Assembly (NCBI GenBank): GCA_947445775.1
Contig: CANFEB010000025.1
Location: forward strand, 1 to 37,088
Direction of reading: 5' to 3'
Length of the DNA stretch: 37,088 nucleotides
DNA from: Oligoflexales bacterium
Lineage (GTDB): Bacteria; Bdellovibrionota_B; Oligoflexia; Oligoflexales; RGVZ01
Notes under the pieces: model-generated
Told to the model about the DNA's origin: nothing
Databases searched by the model: none
What the model saw: the letters and a program-made list of their open reading frames with translations, nothing else
Part shown: positions 31,494-37,088 of the stretch, one piece after another
How the letters are laid out: the number at the start of each line of letters is the position of its first letter
Position numbering within the stretch: position 1 is the first letter of the stretch
Position numbers and translations under genes: made by a program

Positions 31494-32234
31494 ATGTCTG
31501 CTGCAATGTCCGGCATAATGTCGGGTGGGATTTTTCAATTCAAAGACTTTACGATGAAACAAAGCTTGTCAGGACAGCGCATTAACACAGACAGTTGCGT
31601 TTTTGCCGACCTTGTTCAGGGCAACGCACCGCGGCGGATTCTTGATATCGGCTGCGGCACGGGAGTTCTTGCACTCATGATGGCTCAAAAGTTTGCCGCC
31701 GCCATCATCAGTGCCGTGGAACTTGATGCCGATGAGGCCGGAATAGCGGCTGAAAATTTCGCGGCGTGCCCCTGGCAAGACCGATTGATGATCCTAAATT
31801 TGAGAGTTCAGGATTTTGCACGGGAAAATTCAGCTGAATTTGATTTGATTGTCTGCAACCCGCCTTTCTTTAATTCCAGCACGAAATCAAATGATCCGGT
31901 GCGGGCACTCGCTCGTCACGACGACCAACTTCCAGCCAGCGATTTGATCACAGTAATCTCAAAACTTCTTTTACCTGAAGGGGTTGCGTGGCTGCTCTGC
32001 GCAGCAGAGGAAGAAACACGTTGGTTGGAGGCATTTAAAAAACATGACTTTTCGTTAATGCAACGAACAGGTCTGGCCGATAGTCCTGAAGCCGAACTAC
32101 ACGGATTTGTGCTGAGTTTTTCTAAAAAAAAGAACCAGGCCGTAACGGAACAACGAGTCAATTTCCGCGACTCGCCTGGCGCGGGGCGGTCGGAGTGGAT
32201 GATCAAGCATCGAGCAAGGTGGTTTCCTTTTTAG
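31494..32234 (+). CDS. trmN6: tRNA1(Val) adenine-37 N6-methyltransferase-like protein
   Basis: I use ATG 31494, nine bases after GAGG, for 246 residues; ATG 31479, which overlaps the racemase stop as ATGA, is an alternative. The opening GGIFQFKDFTMKQS, INTDSCVFADLV, SAM motif I LDIGCGTGVLALM and the catalytic NPPFF all agree with TrmN6 (YfiC). The enzyme methylates A37 of valine tRNA in E. coli. The last 30 residues are basic and not conserved. It converges on the decayed epimerase gene. Confidence 0.85.
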   Translation: MSAAMSGIMSGGIFQFKDFTMKQSLSGQRINTDSCVFADLVQGNAPRRILDIGCGTGVLALMMAQKFAAAIISAVELDADEAGIAAENFAACPWQDRLMILNLRVQDFARENSAEFDLIVCNPPFFNSSTKSNDPVRALARHDDQLPASDLITVISKLLLPEGVAWLLCAAEEETRWLEAFKKHDFSLMQRTGLADSPEAELHGFVLSFSKKKNQAVTEQRVNFRDSPGAGRSEWMIKHRARWFPF

Positions 32235-32246
32235 GCCAAAACTAAT

Positions 32247-32442
32247 TCACCGGGAATAAAACGAAGGGCGTAAATTCCCTCCGAAAATCTCCTTAGATTT
32301 TTTTTTGCGGAATTCAAACATGGCCACGGCATCATGATCGCGGAGGGTATCTGCCAATTCGGCTTCAATGTCAGGCTCGCAACAAAGCGATGCCAAGTTC
32401 CTGGCCGATGAAACCGGTGGCCCCGACCAAGGCAACTTTCAT
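32247..32442 (-). pseudogene. Decayed NAD-dependent epimerase-like gene
   Basis: Overlapping the hutI stop as ATGA (32442-32439), a frame begins MKVALVGATGFIGQELG, the nucleotide-binding start of extended short-chain epimerases (TGxxGxxG-like VGATGFIGQ). It stops after 23 codons (32373-32371). In the next frame the reading resumes as DIEAELADTLRDHDAV, like the ELADAL-GHDAVVNLA block normally found about 55 residues in. About 30 codons between them are missing, and the rest is not recognisable, ending at 32247. So frameshift, internal deletion and 3' loss all appear. The parent gene was probably in an operon with hutI. Confidence 0.65.
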
Positions 32443-33701
32443 AGGAACCTCTGGCCCTTGATCCAGACTTGGCTGGGGCGACTGCGTCCCAGATCAGCCA
32501 GCCAATCTTCGTGGGTGGCCATGGGTTGAACCAGAAAGTCGGCGTCGTATCCAGGATGCAAAGCACCCTTGTGATGATGCAGGCGCAGAGCATAGGCGGC
32601 GGCATAGGTCACCGCAACGAGAGCCTCAGCCGGCTTTAATTTGCAATGCAGCGCCGCTAGCGTTGCGATCATTGGCAGGTTGTCTGCGACACAAGAACCA
32701 GGGTTAAAATCCGTCGCCACTGCCACGGCGCATCCGGCGTCAATAAACCTGCGGGCATTGGTGTAGGGAATTCCTGAATAGAGCGACGTCCCAGGCAATA
32801 ACACCGCCACCACATCGGCTGTTCTCATGGCGGCGATACCCGAATCACTGGCGTGCTGCAAGTGATCGGCACTTTCAGCACCGTATTCAGCGGCTAATTT
32901 CGCGCATCCTGATTCACTGAATTCATCAGCATGCAGGCGGATGCGCAGCCCCAGTTTTTTTGCCGCATCAAGGTAAGATCTAGCGTCATCGGCAGAAAAA
33001 TAGCCGTTCTCGACAAAGGCATCGACGCAGTCTGCTAATTTTTCCCGAGCCACCTGGGGCAAAAGTTTTTCTGCGGCTTCCCGTGCCCAAGATGCCGCCG
33101 AGTGATGCTCGGGCGGCACAGCATGCAAGGCCAGGCAGGTCACCGTCAAATGCTGAGGCGTTTTTTTGTCGGCTGCTCGCAGCACCCGAAGCAACTTGAG
33201 TTCGGAGTCCACTGACAAACCATAACCAGATTTAACTTCGACTGATGTGACACCGTGGCCTAAAAAAACACTGAGGCGGGCTAGAGTCTCGCCAAGGAGG
33301 TCTGCCTCGTTGGCCGCCCTAGTTGCCATCATGGAACTCTTGATGCCGCCGCCGGCCTCGGCAATTTCCTGATACGTTTTGCCATCCAAGCGCATGCAGA
33401 ACTCATTGGAACGCGACCCGGCAAACACTGGATGGGTGTGGCAATCGATCAGGCCGGGCATGACCAGGCCGCAGCGGGCATTGCTGAGTATGGCTCCCTG
33501 GGGTAATGCCGGAGCCGGGCCGGTACCATATTTTTCGACCTTGGAATTTTTGATTTGCAGCCAGGCATTTTTAACGATGCCTAAATCATCGGGATTGACG
33601 TGGCTGGCTCGTGACGCCCGCGCCAAAGGCGACAGGGTGACGAGCTCGCCAATGTTGGTGATGAGAACATCTGGTTGCACGGTAGCCTCTACTCTTTCCA
33701 T
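32439..33701 (-). CDS. hutI: Imidazolonepropionase
   Basis: The start ATG 33701 gives 420 residues, the normal length; longer frames run into cysS. Metal-binding DCHTHPVFAGSR, the active-site HADEFSESGCAKLA, SADHLQHAS and ATDFNPGSC are all family motifs. The enzyme opens 4-imidazolone-5-propanoate to N-formimino-Glu, the third step of histidine breakdown. The other hut genes are not in the window, so it is an isolated member here. It starts 25 bases after cysS and its own stop overlaps the start of a dead epimerase gene, so transcription may read through from cysS. Confidence 0.95.
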   Translation of the reverse strand: MERVEATVQPDVLITNIGELVTLSPLARASRASHVNPDDLGIVKNAWLQIKNSKVEKYGTGPAPALPQGAILSNARCGLVMPGLIDCHTHPVFAGSRSNEFCMRLDGKTYQEIAEAGGGIKSSMMATRAANEADLLGETLARLSVFLGHGVTSVEVKSGYGLSVDSELKLLRVLRAADKKTPQHLTVTCLALHAVPPEHHSAASWAREAAEKLLPQVAREKLADCVDAFVENGYFSADDARSYLDAAKKLGLRIRLHADEFSESGCAKLAAEYGAESADHLQHASDSGIAAMRTADVVAVLLPGTSLYSGIPYTNARRFIDAGCAVAVATDFNPGSCVADNLPMIATLAALHCKLKPAEALVAVTYAAAYALRLHHHKGALHPGYDADFLVQPMATHEDWLADLGRSRPSQVWIKGQRFL

Positions 33702-33726
33702 GAGTGCATAACGGTCCAGGAGACCC

Positions 33727-35208
33727 TTACTCTTCCGTATATCGGACGGTCCACTGAGTTTCCTGCGTTCCATCCCGGAGCTCGATCCCCCGGGTCAGCA
33801 GTTCGCCCCGGGCCGCGTCGGCCGCAGCAAAATCCCGTGCGGCCCGCGCATCAGCACGGCGCTGGATGGCTGCCTGGATTTCCCCTTCCGTAATTCCAAG
33901 TTCTGGCAACAGACGCATTTTCAAATCTCGCGTCGCGACCTTCGGTTCGGCTTCAAAGAGACCCAGCACCTGGGCCACTTCCTTAATTCCATTAAGGAGT
34001 TGAGAAGATTCGATGATTTTTGGCGGGGATTTTTTTCCAGAGATAAGCTCGCGGGCGGCCTTCATGGATTTGTTCAGGGCGCCCAAGGCCGCCGCCGTGT
34101 TGAAATCATCGGACATGGCCTTATGAAAATCTGCAAACAACCAATGACTGCTTGTGCTTGCAAGATCGGTTGCAGATGCGCCCCCATCCGCCACCATCTG
34201 GCCCAGCAGATCCAGCGTTTCGTAGAAGTACAGTAAGCGCCGGTGGCATTGTTGGAATACCGATTTCGAAAAATCGACATTCGACCCGTAGTGGTATTGC
34301 AAGATGCCCAAGCGCAGAACTTCGGGAGACCAAGATTTTAAAAAATCCTGGATCGTGATGTGGTTGCCCAGGCTTTTTGACATTTTCTGGCGATCGATCG
34401 TCAGCAGCCCGCAGTGCATCCAGCAGGCAGCATATGGCGCCTTGTTGGCGCTCTCTGACTGGGCGATTTCATTTTCATGATGGGGAAAAACCAGATCGCG
34501 CCCGCCGCCGTGGATTTCAAACGAATTGCCGAGAAACTCCTTGCTCATGGCGCTGCATTCGATATGCCAACCCGGTCGCCCAAGCCCCCAAGGGCTGTCC
34601 CAACTGGCATCCGGCTCGTCGTCATTTTTCCACAGGGCAAAATCCAGCGGGTCTTCTTTGTCTCCCTGAATAAGCTCCCGCGTGCCCGTGCGCAATTCGT
34701 CCGGATTTCTTCCCGACAACTTTCCGTAATCAGATTTTCGCCGAACCCGATAATAAACATCGCCAGATTTGGTCGCGTAGGCCGCCTCGTTGCGGATCAG
34801 CTCCTGAATCATCGTAATAATTTGCGGGATCATCTCGGAAACGCGCGGTTGATGGTCGGCCGGTTTGACACCAATGGCCGCCATGTCGCGGTCGGAGGAG
34901 TCGATCATGTCTTGGGCCAATTTTGCCGGTGACATGCCGCGTTGCTTCGCCCGGTCGATGATCTTGTCGTCGACGTCGGTAAAGTTGCGGACATAAGTCA
35001 CCTGATATCCGCAAAATTCCAGATAACGCCGAATGACATCAAAAAAAATCGCCTGCATCCCATGGCCAATGTGACAGTCGTCATAGACGGTGACGCCGCA
35101 GGCATACATGCCGATTTTTTTTCCGCCCGGATCCAGCGACTTCAGCGGTTCCTTGCGCCGAGTCAGTGTGTTGGTGACGAGGATTTGCGGCGCGGTTGTG
35201 ACGGCCAT
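33727..35208 (-). CDS. cysS: Cysteinyl-tRNA synthetase
   Basis: The start ATG 35208 lies nine bases after GGAG and gives 493 residues, a normal length. HIGH stands at 46-49 (CHIGHG) and KMSKS at 275-279. The zinc site uses Cys37 (YACGVTVYD), the Cys of GWHIECSAM and the His and Glu of HHENE. The C-terminal DALR domain and tail (RADARAARDFAAAD) complete the protein. It appears to be the first gene of a run with hutI. Confidence 0.96.
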   Translation of the reverse strand: MAVTTAPQILVTNTLTRRKEPLKSLDPGGKKIGMYACGVTVYDDCHIGHGMQAIFFDVIRRYLEFCGYQVTYVRNFTDVDDKIIDRAKQRGMSPAKLAQDMIDSSDRDMAAIGVKPADHQPRVSEMIPQIITMIQELIRNEAAYATKSGDVYYRVRRKSDYGKLSGRNPDELRTGTRELIQGDKEDPLDFALWKNDDEPDASWDSPWGLGRPGWHIECSAMSKEFLGNSFEIHGGGRDLVFPHHENEIAQSESANKAPYAACWMHCGLLTIDRQKMSKSLGNHITIQDFLKSWSPEVLRLGILQYHYGSNVDFSKSVFQQCHRRLLYFYETLDLLGQMVADGGASATDLASTSSHWLFADFHKAMSDDFNTAAALGALNKSMKAARELISGKKSPPKIIESSQLLNGIKEVAQVLGLFEAEPKVATRDLKMRLLPELGITEGEIQAAIQRRADARAARDFAAADAARGELLTRGIELRDGTQETQWTVRYTEE

Positions 35209-35302
35209 CTTGTTGTGCTCCCAGGAAAATCGCTTGGGTGAACTGTACCCGTTTTTGCGGATTTCTAAAGGGATTTTTGGGCGAATGGCGGCTTGAACTC
35301 CG

Positions 35303-36184
35303 TCAGATCGGACAGGCATTTGGATCGCGCGGTGGGCAATACCATTGAACGATGCGTTCACCACGTAATGGCAGTCGTGGACACATTATGTTGAAGCGAT
35401 TCCCGCGGGATGCTGTGCATCGCATGCCGAGAGACGTTCGCAGGAAACACATGTCCGTAAAAGCCCCGTCTCCGTTGAGTGGATTGCAGCATTGTCCCCA
35501 GATTGAAAATTGGTTGCAGACGATCCGGCCACGAAATCCGTTGTTTCCTGGCAGCAGCGGCCGGGGCAACACGATTAGCGGGCGTTGTCCGCGCGGCCCG
35601 GGTTGTCCGATGATTTGACCGGGAAGGGGATCAACGACCCCCGGAGGCAGCGGCACCGAAGGATACGCCGGTTGAGTGACCGGCGCAGTAACTGGTTGAG
35701 TAACTGGTTGAGGGCCCGGCACAGTGACTGGTTGAGTGACAGGTTGAGTGACCTGCCCAGCCAGCCCAAGGGCTGTAACATTACGATCTAGATCGGGCGC
35801 TTCAAAGGATCCGGTGGATGCCAGGCCGGTCAATGCCGGGGCCTTGGCCAGCCATTCGGCAAACTCCGGCGAACGTGCCGCATCCGGGCGTTTTTCTTCG
35901 TTGATGTATTTTTCGAGTTTGGCCAGATAGGCTTCGACGTCAGCCGCGCTGACATTTTCCGCTAAGTTGACGGAGTTTGGTGCCGGATTGGGAAATTCGC
36001 TGGAGTCCACTTCACCGAGAGGGCCTTTGGCTTCACCGTCATGATTGATAGTTGATGGATCAGAACACGCAAAAAGTTGCGCAACAATCCCCATTAGAAG
36101 CACGCCGCGCAGTGAACTTGAGCTTGCCCGCCAAGATAAGCGACCCAGGCCTAAATCAAGGAATTGCTGAGAATTAGAACGCAT
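35303..36184 (-). CDS. Lipoprotein with VTQP repeats and a Cys-rich end
   Basis: The start ATG 36184, after an AGGAA ribosome binding site, gives 293 residues. The signal is long; the lipobox AQLFAC puts the lipid Cys near residue 40. A helical part (AADVEAYLAKLEKYINEEK) follows, then a VTQP/VTAP low-complexity linker (about residues 145-175), then a Pro/Gly-rich part and a C-terminal module with eight Cys, including WGQCCNP and YCPPRDPNACPI. Family unknown. The layout suggests a lipid-anchored surface protein with a flexible spacer and a disulfide-locked head. Confidence 0.75.
   Translation of the reverse strand: MRSNSQQFLDLGLGRLSWRASSSSLRGVLLMGIVAQLFACSDPSTINHDGEAKGPLGEVDSSEFPNPAPNSVNLAENVSAADVEAYLAKLEKYINEEKRPDAARSPEFAEWLAKAPALTGLASTGSFEAPDLDRNVTALGLAGQVTQPVTQPVTVPGPQPVTQPVTAPVTQPAYPSVPLPPGVVDPLPGQIIGQPGPRGQRPLIVLPRPLLPGNNGFRGRIVCNQFSIWGQCCNPLNGDGAFTDMCFLRTSLGMRCTASRGNRFNIMCPRLPLRGERIVQWYCPPRDPNACPI
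35670..35755. repeat. 12-bp in-frame repeat encoding VTQP
   Basis: Units of the type GGTTGAGTGACT recur with a 12-base period (copies near 35670, 35694, 35706, 35730 and 35742, some diverged), encoding four-residue VTQP units on the minus strand. Confidence 0.75.
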
Positions 36185-36458
36185 GTTTCCTGACTCCAGT
36201 AATTGACAGGGAGTTATCGGAATTTGTGTCTTTGAATGTGAGGGGTTTTTAAAAAAAGGCACTTAAAAACAACGCCGTTTTATTTTTTATCAATAAAAAC
36301 AGATGTTTAAAGACATCTTCGCGAGGCGCCCCGTCATGCTCACCGGTCAATTAGATATGACCAGAGGCACCCGGCAATAAATTCCCTCTTAAATTCCGCG
36401 CCCGAGTGCCGATGACCCTTTTGAAGGACATGTTGTCCCCGGGAGTTTTGAAGCTGCG
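36185..36458. other. Divergent intergenic stretch, no gene
   Basis: This 274-base gap between divergent genes is AT-rich in its first half (T- and A-runs around 36246-36300) and holds two small inverted repeats, GATGT/ACATC (36302-36317) and GGACA/TGTCC (36426-36438). It probably contains promoters for both genes, but no clear consensus pair stands out. Confidence 0.4.
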
Positions 36459-36812
36459 ATGAATCCGATCCAAGAAAAAAGAAACAAGACGCCGGAGCCA
36501 CCATTCTCGCTCCAGAATCTTGGTTTTTATTTTGACGCCGTCGAGCAAGACCGCCTGGACAGGGGAGTGCTGTCGCGCAAATCAGGTCAGCTCATGTCGC
36601 TTCGTGAAAAACTGATGACCCTTCCAGAGCCGGAATTTGAAACGACGGTGAAGACCATTGCAAAATTTGTCGAGACCATCTTACCGGCTGCCATTGAAAG
36701 CCAAAAATCCAGGTCGCCCCTGCCAAATCAAATTCGCAAGGAAGCGCTCCAGGTATTTGAGCGGGCAACCGAGGCCAGCATGAGGCAGACTGGAATTGCG
36801 CAGGTCGCGTGA
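36459..36812 (+). CDS. Hypothetical helical protein
   Basis: The product is 117 residues from ATG 36459. It has no signal peptide and is mostly predicted helix, with Lys/Glu-rich amphipathic stretches (SLREKLMTLPEPEFETT and FVETILPAAIES). No family recognised. The Tat-exported PhoX-like gene starts 18 bases after its stop, so they may be co-transcribed. Confidence 0.65.
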   Translation: MNPIQEKRNKTPEPPFSLQNLGFYFDAVEQDRLDRGVLSRKSGQLMSLREKLMTLPEPEFETTVKTIAKFVETILPAAIESQKSRSPLPNQIRKEALQVFERATEASMRQTGIAQVA

Positions 36813-36830
36813 TTCGGGCAAGCTGCCAGC

Positions 36831-37088
36831 ATGATTTTTAAAAACCGCGCCAATATTCCACGAGTCTCCCGCCGCGACTTTCTCCTTTTTTTGGGAGCTT
36901 CGTCCGTTGCTAGTGCGGCGATGATGGCGCGGCCCTCGCCGTTGTCAGCGATGGTTTGGGCGCGGAGTTTTCGCGGGAAGGCTTTCGCCCCGTTACCGCC
37001 GACCAGGGATGATGACCTGGTGACTGCGCGCGGCATCCAATCCCAGATTTTGATTCGCTATGGCGACACCATCAACGATGCTGGCGAG
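36831..37088 (+). CDS. PhoX/DUF839-like Tat-exported protein, 3' end cut by window edge
   Basis: The frame from ATG 36831 stays open to the right edge (86 codons). SRRDFLLFLGAS is a twin-arginine (Tat) signal, followed by an Ala-rich hydrophobic stretch. Then F-x-PLPPTRDDDLVTARG and QILIRYGDTIND resemble the start of PhoX/DUF839 proteins. PhoX enzymes are Ca/Fe-dependent alkaline phosphatases folded in the cytoplasm. Only the beginning is visible, so the catalytic part cannot be checked. The ribosome binding site is weak. Confidence 0.7.
   Translation, partial: MIFKNRANIPRVSRRDFLLFLGASSVASAAMMARPSPLSAMVWARSFRGKAFAPLPPTRDDDLVTARGIQSQILIRYGDTINDAGE

Noticed and set aside
32231-32605. 124-residue minus-strand frame across the hutI end
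   Set aside because: It is out of phase with hutI and gives a Trp/Pro-rich product with no domain.
36351-36548. Minus-strand frame over the start of the hypothetical helical protein gene
   Set aside because: Antisense to a better frame and without a ribosome binding site.

Overview
The window looks like ordinary chromosome from a Gram-negative bacterium, most likely a predatory or free-living deltaproteobacterium-like lineage such as Bdellovibrionota/Oligoflexia. That placement is an inference. It rests on the many small lipoproteins with a lipobox followed by a Ser/Gly-rich tether, several outer-membrane barrels, a trypsin-like lipoprotein protease, a FadL-type porin, a Tat-exported PhoX-like protein and a type IV pilin-like protein, mixed with a standard set of housekeeping genes. 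Most of the sequence is moderately GC-rich. The stretch at about 3000-4270 is visibly AT-rich. I see no tRNA, rRNA or CRISPR array.

Left part (1-6800): a cut-off CXXCH lipoprotein and a cyclic-nucleotide-domain protein face a THUMP-type RNA methyltransferase. Then comes an accessory patch: an AT-rich, apparently leaderless AAA ATPase of the DUF4143 type, nested inverted repeats (4386-4577), an IS/MITE-like element with about 30-bp terminal inverted repeats and 8-bp direct repeats (4627-5088), a cysteine-rich lipoprotein, and gene debris that includes a recognisable 25-codon fragment of RNase PH on the minus strand (6428-6502).

Middle part (6800-22960): a zinc-ribbon short-chain dehydrogenase without the usual catalytic Tyr; an E3-E2 operon of a 2-oxoacid dehydrogenase ending in a coupled membrane protein; engB (yihA) divergent from mutL-miaA; and a tightly coupled run (16267-18949) of two YtkA/FixH-like exported proteins, a CASC outer-membrane protein, a thioredoxin-like protein and a YbgC-like thioesterase, followed by a pilin-like protein. 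After these come ubiE (minus), an outer-membrane barrel coupled to a CobU-like protein that has lost the nucleotidylated His, and tyrS.

Right part (22960-37088): an exported SH3 protein, an M48 metalloprotease coupled to a FadL-type barrel, greA, a class I photolyase with altered substrate-pocket residues, an RRM protein with a strong terminator, lipoproteins including a serine protease, an Asp/Glu racemase coupled to a tRNA adenine methyltransferase (trmN6-like), hutI with a decayed epimerase fragment attached, cysS, a VTQP-repeat lipoprotein, a small unknown protein, and the start of a Tat-exported PhoX-like protein.

Recurring themes are four-base ATGA overlaps that couple genes, in-frame tandem repeats in protein linkers (mutL, the E2 gene, the pilin-like gene, a lipoprotein), 10-11-bp tandem repeats between genes, and short dead gene fragments. 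The best candidate for an undescribed system is the exported cluster at 16267-18446, probably a periplasmic metal or redox relay. I cannot prove its function from sequence alone.
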